Origin: Neostapfia colusana
Lineage: Eukaryota > Streptophyta > Magnoliopsida > Poales > Poaceae
Assembly (NCBI GenBank): GCA_030760725.1
Contig: JASWHV010000005.1
Location: 25,057,241 to 25,121,240 of the forward strand
DNA: 64,000 nt
Reading direction: 5' to 3'
Below, piece by piece: positions 46,767 through 58,998 of this stretch. Position numbers and translations under genes: made by a program. The stretch's first letter is position 1; every line of letters starts with the position of its first letter. The notes under the pieces were generated by a model. That model had not been told where the DNA came from and ran no database searches. It saw nothing but the letters and a program-made list of their open reading frames with translations.

Positions 46767-49302
46767 CAGACTTATTCACCCGGTGGAGCGAAATGGGTGG
46801 TAGATAGTGGATGCACCAATCACATGAACGTAGAAAGAAGAATGTTCGTGGAATATGAATAAAATGAAGATCCAAGCAAAGGCATTTACTTTGGTGATAA
46901 TAGTCAAGGAAGAGTGCTTGGTACCGGTAAAATTGCAATTTCATCACAACATACTCTCTCTCATGTTTTACACGTTGACTCCTTGGACTATAACCTTTTG
47001 TCCATATCTTAATTATGTGACAAGGGTTATAATTGTTTATTCACTAATGAGGGTGTGACTATCTCTAGAAGGAGTGATAACTCAAATGCATTCAAGGGTG
47101 TGTAAAAGGGAAAACTTTATCTAGTTGACTTCAACAAAGATAAAGCCATACTTCACACATGCTTGATGGCAAAGACCAACATGGGTTGGCTCTGGCATAG
47201 ACGGCTAGCACATGTTGGTATGAGGAATCTTCAAAAACTCCTTAAAGGCGATCACCTACGAGGTTTAAAGGATGTTGTTTTTGAGAAAGACAGGCCTTGT
47301 ACAGCGTGCCAAGCAGGGAAGCAAGTAGGAGCACCCCATCCCGCGAAGAATGTCATGACTACAACAAGACCGCTTGAGCTCCTCCACATGGATCTATTCA
47401 GTCCAATTGCTTACATAAGCATCGGCGGTAATAAATACGGTCTAGTCATTGTTGATGATTTTTCATGCTTCACGTGGTTTTTCTTTTCGCATGATAAGAC
47501 AGACTCTCAAAGAACCCTCAAGAAGTTCATCAAGCGTGCCCAAAACGAATTCTCATTGAAGATCAAGAACATACAAAGTGACAATGGGACAGAATTCAAG
47601 AACACCCAAGTTGAGGAGTATCTAGACGAAGAAGGGATAAAGCATGAATTTTCAGCACCATATACTCCTGAACAAAACGGAGTAGCTGAAAGGAAGAACA
47701 AAACTCTCATTGAGATGACGAGGGCAATGCTCGATGAATACAAGACTTCAGACAGGTTTTGGGCTGAAGCGGTTAACACCGCTTGTCACGCCATAAATTG
47801 ACTATATCTTCATCGGTTGCTCAAGAAAACTTCATATGAATTACTCACGGGTAACAAGCCAAATATTTCATATTTTCGAGTTTTTGATTCAAAATGTTAT
47901 ATTTTAAACAAGAAGCCAAGGGCTTCGAAGTTTGCTTCGAAGTCTGATGAAGGTTTCTTGCTTGTCTATGATTCGAACTGCTAGGCTTATCGTGTCTTCA
48001 ACAAAACCTTCGGACTTGTTGAAGTAGCACGTGATGAAGGGGGAGCTTCCATACAAGATCAACCTCAAGAAAATCAATAAGATCAAAACATCAATGAGGG
48101 CAACTATCTAGGGGGAGAAGAAGATGATAATGAAGATTCAAGACCACAAGTGCCACATCCAAGAGTACACCAAAGCATCCAAAGAGATCACCCCGTCGAC
48201 AACATAATCGGTGACATCCAAAAGGGAGTAATAACTCGATCTCGCATAGCTAATTTTTGTGAACACTATTCTTTTGTATCTTATTTGGAACCATACAGGG
48301 TTGAGGATGCATTAAAAGATACGGATTGGGTGATGGCGATGCAAGAAGAATTGAACAACTTCAAAAGGAACGAAGTGTGGGAGCTTGTTGAAAGACCCAA
48401 GTCCAACGTCGTCGGCACTAAATGGGTCTTCCACAACAAGCAAGACAAACATGGAGTGGTAACAAGGAACAAGGCACAACTTGTGGCAAAAGGGTACTCA
48501 CAAGTCGAAGGTTTGGATTTCGACGAGACTTTTGCTCCCGTAGCTAGGCTTGAATTGATTCGTATATTACTTGCATATGCTACTCACCATGATTTAAAGC
48601 TTTATCAAATGGACGTGAAAAGCGCCTTTCTCAATGGACCGATCAAGGAGGAGGTGTACGTGGAGCAACCACCCGGTTTTGAAGATCAAGAGTACCCCGA
48701 CTATGTGTTCAAACTGCGTAAGGCTCTCTATGGCCTAAAACATGCTCCTAGAGCTTGGTATGAGTGACTTAGAGATTTTTTGATTAAAAATGACTTCAAG
48801 ATTGGAAAAGCTGATTACACTTTGTTTACTAAACACTTTGATGATGATCTCTTCATTTGCAAAATCTATGTTGACGATATTATATTTGGTTCAACTAACA
48901 AATCCTTTTGTCAAGAATTTAGCAAGATTATGACAGATAGATTCGAGATGTCCATGATGGGAGAGTTGAGGTACTATTTGGGATTCCAAGTGAAGCAACA
49001 AAAGGGCGGGACATTCATAAGCCAAACAAAGTACACTCAAGACATTCTCAAGAAGTTTGGAATGGAGAAAGCAAAGCCCATAAAGACTCCCATGGCGACA
49101 AATGGACACTTGGATCTCAATGAAGATGGACCAAATGTGGATCAAAAGGTATATCATTCCATGATCGGCTCCTTACTTTATTTATGTGCATCTAGTCCTG
49201 ATATCATGTTGAGTGTAAGTTTGTGTGCAGGGTTTCAAGCCAATTCTAAGGAATGTCATTTGACATCCGTTAAAAGGATCTTGAGATATTTAGTTCATAC
49301 AC
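46767..49302 (+). pseudogene. E6 pol: protease, integrase and reverse transcriptase
   Basis: A single frame carries WVVDSGCTNHM (protease active site), the gag-pre-integrase/zinc region (WHRRLAHVG, CTACQ), and the integrase core (HMDLFSPI, QSDNGTEFKN, PEQNGVAERKNKT). Reverse transcriptase (MDVKSAFLNGPIKEEVYVEQ, IYVDDIIFGS) follows. In-frame stops are at 46860, 47103, 47799, 47982, 48078 and 48765 (first bases). The frame runs cleanly to 49302, where E7 is inserted, and continues at 57584. Confidence 0.9.
49298..49302. repeat. Target site duplication of E7, left copy (TACAC)
   Basis: It is repeated at 57579-57583. Removing E7 and one copy restores the E6 pol frame. Confidence 0.95.
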
Positions 49303-50888
49303 TGTGACGCCCTCAATTCTGTGGAAAACCACGGAACCGAGAACCAATGCATATGTGTGCCTAGGATGTTTATCACACATACACATATGCTCCACAAACT
49401 GAATTCAGAATATATATAACCACGAATAACAGAGTTTATTACAATGTCTCATGAGTCTTGGACTCATTCTCACAGCGGAAGTCTTTATTTCTAATGCGGA
49501 AGCAAATCTAAGCAGCGATGAAACCATCTCTGTTCCATTCCCACAGGCAAGGATGAGAACAGATCACACGCCTTAATGCTCCACTTGGTCTTCATAGTAG
49601 TCTTCTCCTGCTGCTGATGATGAAATAATAATGCAAGTTTGAGTACAATGATGTACTCAGCAAGTGCGGAAAAATATGATATGAAGCTCATAGCAAGGTA
49701 GGTATAAAAAGGCTCATTGCAGAAAGCAAAGTTATTTATCGAAACCATAATAAAACAGCAACTAAACCTTTAGGTGAATGTAATCCCAGCATTTGTATTA
49801 AATTACAAACATACCTCCATCACTTTCCATGTTCCACCCGAACATTAACCAACCTCGTTCTTGCTCACAAATACCTCCTCGTATTTGCTACCATCTCACG
49901 AATACCATCTCGTATTAGCTACCATCTCACCTCATAAATAACTTTGTCTCACACCGAGACTCATCTCTTTGCCATGACCCAACAGTTATGCAACCAATCT
50001 TATCACCCAAACTCAACAGTCCCAAAACCAAACCATAACCAAAAACCATCCCAATAACCACATCCAATAACCATCCCAAAAACCATACCAACTAATCATG
50101 GCAGTTGGCCAGGTGCTCGTGACCGTAAGCTTGGCTATCATGATAGTTTTAAGAACCCTGCAGAGTTTGCACCTATTTACCCACAAGTTTATGATTTCGT
50201 CACCCGTCGGCGACTGCAGAACCTCCATTATACCAGTACACAACCGTCGGTGTATGGCCAAGAGATCACAAAATAGCCTTTACAAAGGGGGCTACTAGAT
50301 GTATGGACTCACTAAGGTTTCACCGGCAGGCTAGAATCTCCAATTCTCCCACCCACGGGCCCCCTCTTGTGCCATGCAGTTCCCAGGGCAGTCCTCACTC
50401 GACTCCCATTCCCCACGCCCTCCACAGTCCATAACACTCTAGCAACTTACCTAATTATTCAGCTAATCCGCACCCATACTTGGCCTTGTGGTGGCACTGT
50501 TATCCTGGCATGTGCATGCATGAACCGGTCCTTAGATCTACGGCAAGTAAACCACCATCTCATGCTACCTCATTCACAAATCCAGTCTTGCCTAGATCTC
50601 CCTCCAATCCATGTTCATTAACAACATCAGTTTTCTCATTATTATTACGAGTGCAGTTAGCTAGACACATCTATTTCGCTTCCCATATCCCATGGACTCA
50701 GCGAAGCATAAAACAAAAACCATACCCGACTCATAAACTTCCCTGGCGACAAGGGTGGTTTAACCAAAACTGGTAAACTTCTATAAAAGGTTTTCCTATT
50801 ATGTTTGACTCAGCACACCCACCTTTTCGCAAACACAAAACAGTTCTTTTCCCAAAACATAGGATCAATATGGTCAAGGAGCACTTGC

Positions 50889-50969
50889 CTTGTTCTTGTG
50901 GTTCCGGTTGCTCTTGGGTCTCGAAACCTTGTTGTTGCAGTTCATCGTAGACAGCTCCCTGAGCTTGTC
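50889..50969 (-). other. Exon-like module in the E7 3' LTR
   Basis: An 81-base open block between a TATAGCAG acceptor-like site and a GCAAGT donor-like site. A possible following exon (49607-49573) would end the frame at a TAA (49573-49575). Confidence 0.5.
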
Positions 50970-51654
50970 CTGCTATACAGGATCACACACATACAAGATC
51001 CATAGCAATCAATATCATGCACAACCTTTAACTAGATGCGATGATGCATATGCATGCTATCCTATGATCAGTTTTGTTAGATCGTGTCCTTGCATGGCTT
51101 TATGATGGACAGGGGTGTTTGGATCAGATGTGGACGTGGCGATGACCTTGTCTTTAGATCAACCCGATCAACAAGTGATATGTCCACGAGAAATCTTCTG
51201 TTTGAAGGGAATCGAAGAACAGATGCAAAGAAAACACGATGATATCGTAAGGTGATATTGGAGACCTACCTTACGTTCTCCTTGGTCTTTGGGTCCTTCT
51301 CAGATCATGGGCTCTCTTCCGGCGATCTTCCTTGCTGAACTCCGGCGATGGCTTTCTCGGCGAGTTAATGCTAGGGTCTAAGTCGTCGGCTTAGGAGTTG
51401 GAAAAGAAGTTCGTGGTTTCGGCCAAAGGTTCTGGGTTCCATTTATAATCGGGGGAAGAAGAGTCCTAATCTGATTGTATTCCGAATAAAAGTCCTATTC
51501 AGATCGTCCTTGGATCCTAACATCTTATCTTTAGTTGATTTGGTGCGGTAGCATTGTGGAATTCAGGTCGGTTTCTTTTCCGTACCGGTATTCTTGCGCG
51601 TACAGATTCCAAAACCGCTTCAGAACTCGTTACCTCCTCAGTGATGAGCTCCGG

Positions 51655-52255
51655 AAGCTCCACGTGTCCACCGGGCCTGGTCTCTTCCTTTCCGCAGAGA
51701 CGAATTCCGGTTGTGCCGCGTGTCAAGCGGGTGAGACATCCCTCTCCTTTGGAGGTGAGCTCCGCGTGCGCCACGTATCCTGGCGGTCGGGACCTCCTCT
51801 CTTATTCGGAGGTGGCTTCGCACAAGCCACGTGTCAGTGTCGGACCTTTCCTCTCTCCGGAGGTAGCTCCAGCGCCAGACTTCCTTTCTTCTCAGAGACG
51901 AGCTCCGAGGTTAACACGTGTCCAATAGTGACGGACCTCCCGGATATAAGCTCCGGTGGCGACATGTGTTCAATAGAACCGGACCTCCCGGAGATGAGCT
52001 CCGAGATCGACACGTATCCCGCGCGACTGGTCCTCTGATTCCTGCGGTAACTAGCTCTGAAGGTGACATGTGTCCTGCAGAAATGCCTTTGCTTCTTCCG
52101 CAGAGGCTAGCTCCGGGGGCAACACGTGTCCCACAGGGTCGGACCTCTCCCCCTTCGGGGAGATGAGCCCTGAGCCAGACACGTAGCCAGTTTTAGCGGC
52201 GGACCTCTTCCCACTTCGCAGGAATGAGCTCCGAACACGCTACGTGGCTAGCGAG
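51655..52255 (-). repeat. G-box array in the E7 3' LTR
   Basis: About 11 ACGT- or ATGT-core palindromes occur every 45-60 bases with GAGCTC-centred inverted repeats between them. The array is upstream of the TATA box in the minus-strand sense. Confidence 0.82.
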
Positions 52256-52404
52256 CCGCGGAAGTTGTCTTTGGCGCTCTCTGTGAACTGGATTCGGCTC
52301 TTATTGGCTATCTTTTGATATTTTTCTTTGTTCCTACTTATTTTAAAATATTTTCTCTTCATAAAACATGAATATATGCTGAAACCAGAAATGAGGGTGT
52401 CACA

Positions 52405-52420
52405 AATCTACCCCCCTTAA
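52405..52420 (-). other. E7 polypurine tract
   Basis: The minus strand has a purine run with six G residues adjoining the 3' LTR. Confidence 0.87.
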
Positions 52421-54081
52421 ATTGAATCTCGCCCTCGAGATTCGTTAGTGGAGAACAGATGGGGAAATTCTGCCTTGATGTCTTCTTCACGTTCCCATGT
52501 GGCTTCAGCTTCGGTGTGATGGTTCCATTGCACCTTGCACCATCGGATCACTTTGTTCCTGGTGACCCTTTCCTTTACATCCAAAATTTGGACAGGGTGC
52601 TCCATATAAGTCAGGTCCTCTTGAAGTTCGAGCTCTTCCATTGGTATTTGCTCCTCGGGTACTCTCAAGCACTTCTTGAGCTGGGATACATGAAACACGT
52701 CATGTACGTCGGAGAGGTCCATTGGGAGCTCTAGTCGATAGGCTACTTCTCCTCGCTTGTCCAAAATCTTAAATGGTCCGATGTAGCGAGGTGCTAGCTT
52801 GCCTTTGACGTTGAAACGTCGTTGGCCTCGGATAGGCGATACCTTAAGGTATACGAAGTCTCCTATTTTGAAAGTTAACTTCCTTCGCCAATTGTCCGCA
52901 TAGCCTTTCTGTCGTGACTGAGCAGCCTTTAAATTCTCCCGTATTGTTTGGACTTGATTTTCAGCTTCTTGTAGCACTTCTGGTCCAAACACCTGGTTCT
53001 CTCCGGTTTCGCTCCAAAACAGCGGTGTTCTACACCATCTACCGTACAATGCTTCAAAAGGCGACATCCTCAAGCTGGCTTGATAGCTGTTGTTATAAGA
53101 GAATTTTGCGTACGGTAAACTCCTATCCCAACTACGCCCTCGTTTCAAGGCGCAAGCTCTCAACATGTCTTCCAAAATTTGGTTTGTCCTTTCGGTTTGC
53201 CCATCGGTTTGTGGGTGATAGGCGGAGCTGAAATCCAGTCGTGTACCCATGGCTTTCTGCAGCTTCCTCCAGAATCTAGAGGTAAACTGAGAACCTCGAT
53301 CTAAGACTATCCTCTTCGGGACTCCATGACGGCACACGATCTGCTCCATGTACAACTCGGCTAATTGTGCAACGTTGTAATTGGCCCTTATAGGGAGAAA
53401 ATGGGCTGTTTTCGTCAATCGGTCCACGATAACCCAGATGGAGTCATAACCCGACTGAGTACGTGGCAATCCGATGATGAAATCCATGCTGATGTCCTCC
53501 CACTTCCACTCTGGTACCTTCAAAGGTTGCAACAATCCAGCAGGTCTTTGATGTTCAGCCTTCACCCGTTGGCATGTGTCGCATAGGGCAACGTATTCGA
53601 CTATGTCCCTTTTCATACCATCCCACCAATAACAAGTCTTCAAGTCCTTGTACATTTTGGTACTTCCGGGATGTATGAAATAGGGTGAATCATGCGCCTC
53701 CTTCAATATCATGTCGCGGAGGTGCTTCACGTTAGGCACACAAATCATTTTTCCTAGCCAAAGCGTACCCTTCTCATCTTCTTTGAAATCCTTCTCTATT
53801 CCTTGTTGGATCCTTTCCTTGATCTCCTTGATCTCCTCATCCGTTGCTTGGCCATCTCTTATCTCTTGCTCCAATGAAGAGTGGATCTCCATCATTTCCA
53901 TATTATTCAAGAATCCGAGGTGTAACCGTTCAAACTCCTTACATAGTTTGGGTGGTAGCTCCCGAACCGTGAGTTGGTGACATGCTCCCTTTCGGCTCAA
54001 TGCATCAGCTACTACATTGGCCTTCCCAGGGTGGTAGTTGATTCCAACATCGTAATCCTTGATGAGTTCCAACCATCGACG
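52417..54081 (-). pseudogene. E7 RNase H end, integrase and chromodomain-like tail, open frame
   Basis: At least 551 codons are open without a stop. The first residues (LELIKDYDVGINYHPGKANV) are the very end of RNase H, so the ATG at 54072 is internal and not a native start. The integrase zinc region (CDTCQRVKAEH), all three acidic-residue motifs (SMDFIIGLP, VLDRGSQF, HPQTDGQTER), the KLAPRYIGPF region and a chromodomain-like tail (HHTEAEATWE) follow. The coding sequence is cut abruptly at 54081, where unrelated sequence starts with TGTGACGCCC. Without gag and reverse transcriptase it is a fragment. Confidence 0.9.
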
Positions 54082-54284
54082 TGTGACGCCCTCTTTCTAC
54101 TTACGTGTGGATATGGACAACGTTTTGAGACGTCCCACGACTCATACTATGCAAACAATTCACAAACAATCATCACAAGGCTCATACAACTCCTATTCAA
54201 GGCTGGTTTGCTATGTCAATGTAGTTTTAAGGCCAATCTAAGAGTCCTAGGATGCTTCCTTGGGTCAGTGTGGCTTAGCTAACA
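54082..54284 (-). other. E7 remnant leader after the internal deletion
   Basis: This non-coding sequence replaces gag to reverse transcriptase. Its first ten bases are identical to the LTR start (TGTGACGCCC), which may mark the deletion junction or a leftover of another LTR. Confidence 0.5.
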
Positions 54285-54470
54285 ATCTGTGTCCAATACC
54301 AATCTATGATTGTATCTAGGTCTAAAATCTACCCCTACCTGTGGTTTTTGATACAACTCTGTGTTTCCTATTTAGGTGTGTAACCCACTGTCAACCGTGG
54401 TTCTATATCAATCTGAGATTTCTATCTAGGCGTGTAACCTACTGACATCCCGTGGCTCTGATACCAATCT
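54285..54470 (-). repeat. Tandem degenerate repeats next to the E7 primer site
   Basis: About three units of roughly 60 bases each contain a GTGGTTCT-like/GATACCAA-like version of the primer site and a TATCTAGG-TGTGTAACC stretch. Only the unit touching the LTR has the exact site. Confidence 0.6.
54454..54466 (-). other. E7 primer binding site
   Basis: The minus strand reads TGGTATCAGAGCC, three bases from the 5' LTR (initiator Met tRNA type). Confidence 0.92.
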
Positions 54471-57400
54471 GTGACGCCCAAATTCTGTGGAAAACACGGA
54501 ACCGAGAACCAATGCATATGTGTGCCCAGCATGTTTATCACACATACACATATGTTTCACAAACTGAATTCAGAATATATATAACCACGAATAACAGAGT
54601 TTATTACAATGTCTCATGAGTCTTGGACTCATGCTCACAGCGGAAGTCTTTATTGCTAATGCGGAAGCAATTTAACTAATGCGGAAGCAAATCTAAGCAG
54701 CGATGACTCCATCTCTGTTCCATTCCCACAGGCAAGGTTGAGAACAGATCACATGCATTAATGCTCCACTTGGTCTTCATAGTAGTCTTCTCCTGCTGCT
54801 GATGATGAAATAATAATGCAAGTTTGAGTACAATGATGTACTCAGCAAGTGCGGAAAAATATGATATGAAGCTCATAGCAAGGTAGGTATAAAAAGGTTC
54901 ATTGCAGAAAGCAAAGTTATTTATCGAAACCATAATAAAACAGAACCTTTAGGTGAATGTAATCCCAGCATTTGTATTAAATTACCAACATACCTCCATC
55001 ACTTTCCATGTTCCACCCGAACATTAACCAATCTCATTCTTTCTCACAAATACCTCCTCGTATTTGCTACCATCTCATAAATACCATCTCGTATTCTCTA
55101 CCATCTCACCTCATAAATAACTTCGTCTCACACCGAGACTAATCTCGTTGCCATGAGCCAACAGTTATGCAACCCATCTTATCACCCAAACTCAACAGTC
55201 CCAAAACCAAACCATAACCAAAAACCATCCCAATAACCACATCCAATAACCATCCCAAAAACCATACCAACTAATCATGGCAGTTGGCCAGGCGCTCGTG
55301 TTCGTAAGCTCGGCTATCATGATAGTTTTAGGAACCCTGCAGAGTTTGCACCTCTTTATCCACAAGTTTGTGATTTCGTCACCCATCGGCGACTACAGAA
55401 CCTCTATTATACCAGTACACAACCGTCGGTGTATGGCCAAGAGATCACAAAATAGCCTTTACAAAGGGCTACTAGATGTATGGACTCACTAAGGTTTCAC
55501 CGGCAGGCTAGAATGTCCAATTCTCCCACCCACGGGCCCCCTCTTGTGCCATGCAGTTCCCAGGGCAGTCCTCACTCGACTCCCATTCCCCGTGCCTTCC
55601 ACAGTCCATAACACTCTAGCAACTTACCTAATTACTCAGCTAAGCCGCACCCATACTTGGCCTTGTGGTGGCACTGTTATCCTGGCATGTGCATGCATGA
55701 ACCGGTCCTTAGATCTACGGCAAGTAAACCACCATCTCATGCTACCTCATTCACAAACCCAGTCTTGCCTAGATCTCCCTCCGATCCATGTTCATTAACA
55801 ACATCAGTTTTCTCATTATTATTACGAGTGCAGTTAGCTAGACACATCTATTTCGCTTCCCATATCCCATGGACTCAGCGAAGCATAAAACAAAAACCAT
55901 ACCCGACTCATAAACTTCCCTGGCGACAAGGGTGGTTTAACCAAAACTGGTAAACTTCTATAAAAGGTTTTCCTATTATGTTTGACTCAGCACACCCACC
56001 TTTTCGCAAACACAAAACAGTTCTTTTCCCAAAACATAGGATCAATATGGTCAAGGAGCACTTGCCTTGTTCTTGTGGTTCCGGTTGCTCTTGGGTCTCG
56101 AAACCTTGTTGTTGCAGTTCATCGTAGACAGCTCCCTGAGCTTGTCCTGCTATACAGGATCACACACATACAAGATCCATAGCAATCAATATCATGCACA
56201 ACCTTTAACTAGATGCGATGATGCATATGCATGCTATCCTATGATCAGTTTTGTTAGATCGTGTCCTTGCATGGCTTTATGATGGACAGGGGTGTTCGGA
56301 TCAGATGTGGATGTGTCGATGACCTTGTCTTTAGATCAACCCGATCAACAAGTGATCTGTCCACGAGAAAGCTTCTGTTCGAAGGGAATCGAAGAACAGA
56401 TGCAAAGAAAATATGATGATATCATATGGTGATATTGGAGACCTACCTTACGTTCTCCTCGGTCTTCAGGTCCTTCTCAGATCGTGGGCTCTCTTCCGGC
56501 GATCTTCCTTGCTGAACTCCGGCGATGGCTTTCTCGGCGAGTTGAGGCTAGGGTCTAAGTCGTCGGCTTAGGAGTTGGAAAAAGAAGTTCATGGTTTCGG
56601 CCAAAGGTTCTGGGTTCCATTTATAATTGGGAGAAGAAGAGTCCTAATCTGATTGTATTCCGAAAGTCCTATTCAGATCGTCCTTGGATCCTAACATCTT
56701 ATCTTTAGTTGATTTGGTGCGGTAACATTGTGGAATTCAGGTCGGTTTCTTTTCCGTACCGGTATTCTTGCGCGTACAGATTCCAAAACCGCTTCAGAAC
56801 TTGTTACCTCCTCGGTGATGAGCTCCGGAAGCTCCACGTGTCCACCGGGCCTGGTCTCTTCCTTTCCGAAGAGACGAATTCCAGTTGTGCCACGTGTCAA
56901 GCGAGTGAGACCTCCCTCTCCTTTGGAGGTGAGCTCCGCGTGCGCCACGTATCCTGGCGGTCGGGACCTCCTCTCTTATTCGGAGGTGGCTCTGCACATG
57001 CCACGTGTCAGTGCCGGATCTTTCCTCTCTACGGAGGTAGCTCCAGCGCCAGACTTCCTTTCTTCTCAGAGACGAGCTCCGAGGTTAACACGTGTCCGAT
57101 AGTGACGGACCTCCCGGATATAAGCTCCGGTGGCGACATGTGTTCAATAGAACCGGACCTCCCGGAGATGAACTCCGAGATCGACACGTATCCCGCGCGA
57201 CTGGTCCTCTGATTCCTGCGGTGACTAGCTCCGATGGTGACATGTGTCCTGCGGAAATGCCTTTGCTTCTTCCGCAGAGGCCAACTCAAGGGGCAACACG
57301 TGTCCAACAGGGTCGGACCTCTCCCCCTTCGCGGAGATGAGCCCCGAGCCTGCCACGTAGCCAGTTTTAGCGGTGGACCTCTTCCCACTTCGCAGGAATG

Positions 57401-57578
57401 AACTCCGAACACGCCACGTGGCCAGCAAGCCGCGGAAGTTGTCTTTGGCGCTCTCTGTGAACTGGATTCGGCTCTTATTGGCTATCTTTTGATATTTTTC
57501 TCTGTTTCTACTTCTTTTAAAATATTTTCTATTCATAAAACATGAATATATGCTGAAACCAGAAATGAGGGTGTCACA
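54470..57578 (-). repeat. E7 5' LTR
   Basis: It is 3109 bases and close to 49303-52404. It includes the exon-like module at 56066-56146, a TATA box at about 56619-56625 and a G-box array at about 56829-57425. Confidence 0.94.
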
Positions 57579-57583
57579 TACAC
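57579..57583. repeat. Target site duplication of E7, right copy (TACAC)
   Basis: It pairs with 49298-49302. Confidence 0.95.
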
Positions 57584-58083
57584 CCAACCTAGGCCTTTGG
57601 TATCCCAAAAGTTCAAAATTCGATCTCATTGGATACTCCGATGCAGATTATGCCGGATGCAAGGTAGATAGAAAAAGTACTCCCTGTACTTGCCAATTCC
57701 TATGTAGATCCTTAGTTTCTTGGTCCTCCAAGAAACAAAATTCAATTGCCTTATCCACGGCCGAAGCGGAGTATGTTGCAGCCGGGAGTTGTTGTGCACA
57801 ACTCTTTTGGATTCGACAAACTCTAAGGGATTACGGTTACAATATGAGCCGTATTCCACTCCTTTGTGGCAATGAGAGTGCAATTAAAATTGCCCATAAC
57901 CCTGTTGAGCACTCTAGAACCAAACACAAAGATATCTGGCATCATTTTTTGAGAGAACATAGCCATTTCCCATGTCAACACTAAAAAACAACTAGCTGAT
58001 ATCTTTACCAAGCCACTTCATGAAAAACGCTTTTGTGAGCTCTGAAATGAACTAAATATCCTTGATGCTCGGAACGTGGCTTG
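57584..58083 (+). pseudogene. E6 pol continued: RNase H and pol end
   Basis: The frame resumes after E7 with LGLWYPKSS, GYSDADYAGCKVDRKST, SWSSKKQNSIALSTAEAEYVA and RTKHKDIWHHFLREH, all standard copia RNase H motifs. A frameshift (probably a small deletion) near 57960 leads to QLADIFTKPLHEKRF in another frame, then a stop. The Asp and Glu of the active site (SDADYA, STAEAEY) are present. Confidence 0.88.
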
Positions 58084-58998
58084 AAAACTTGCATACATGT
58101 GTGTCCATCCTCAAAATCATGTTAATTGTGTTGAAAAATCATCTCTCTCTATTTTTCTCCTAAAAAATATGTTAGTTACTTGATCTTGATGAATTATGGT
58201 CATAGCTTGATTGTTGTATGTTTACTGATCATATTCATCAGGAATATTTGTGTGTATTTGTCCCCTATTCTTTATTAGGAACCATTGAACACATATATAT
58301 AAGTGTTTTGTACTTTTCTGTACAAGGGGCCACGGACTAGTCCGTGGTCACCCCGGACTAGTCTGCACATTGCAGACTAGTCCGCACTTGGTCCGCTAGT
58401 CCAGACTAGTCAGGTTCAACCACGGACTAGTCCGATATTTCGACTCCATAACCCTAGGGCCGGCTCAGACCTAATCTCCTTCAACCTCACAACTCCTCCC
58501 ACGCTCTCTCTCCTCACTCAAGTGCTCCCAAGGCTGATATGCGAGTTCTCCATCAAATCCACTCAAATCTCTGTGGGAATCGATCTCCACTACAAGGGGA
58601 TCGAAGACCCCGGACTAGTCTGCATCAAGAACTCCTTCAACGCCTCGAATCGAATGATTTGGTAAATTTCTCTCCAAACCCTAGAACCTTCAATTTTCCT
58701 TGTTTTTGCTCAATTAGCTTAGCTCCTCCAGTCAATACATGCTCTATTGATGTATTCCATATACCCAAGATCATATTTGCATTGAATAACCTCAAATTTC
58801 GACAAGTTAGGGTTTGAGCAGCCTCATAACGGACTAGTCCGTTCTTTGGGCGGACAAGTCCGGTACTCTGGACTAGTCTGACCCTGAACACCGGACAAGT
58901 CCGGTATGCCCTGATCAAAACCTTAGCTTATATCAATTCAATGCAATCCCTTGTCATCCTTGCTTATTCATATCTTTTATATCTTCCGTGTCAGAATC
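58084..58998 (+). repeat. E6 spacer between pol and the env-like ORF, with CGGACTAGTCCG palindromes
   Basis: About 0.9 kb without a supported ORF. Palindromes of the LTR type recur, for example at 58333-58344, 58423-58434 and 58830-58841, with weaker ones near 58354, 58373, 58612 and 58850-58905. The end is pyrimidine-rich and finishes with GTGTCAG at 58994, a good splice acceptor four bases before the env-like ATG. Confidence 0.75.

Larger units (their letters stand above)
49303..52404 (-). repeat. E7 3' LTR
   Basis: It is 3102 bases and matches 54470-57578 closely. Read on the minus strand it starts TGTGACACCC and carries the G-box array, TATA box (about 51440-51447) and exon-like module of its family. 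Confidence 0.94.
49303..57578 (-). mobile_element. E7: internally deleted Tekay-like Ty3/gypsy element
   Basis: The LTRs are 49303-52404 (3') and 54470-57578 (5') around an internal region of only 2065 bases. The primer binding site, purine tract, both LTRs and the target duplication TACAC are all present. Gag, protease, reverse transcriptase and most of RNase H are missing, while the integrase frame is open. It is the same LTR family as E3, S and E9. It could move only with proteins supplied by another copy (inference). Confidence 0.93.
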
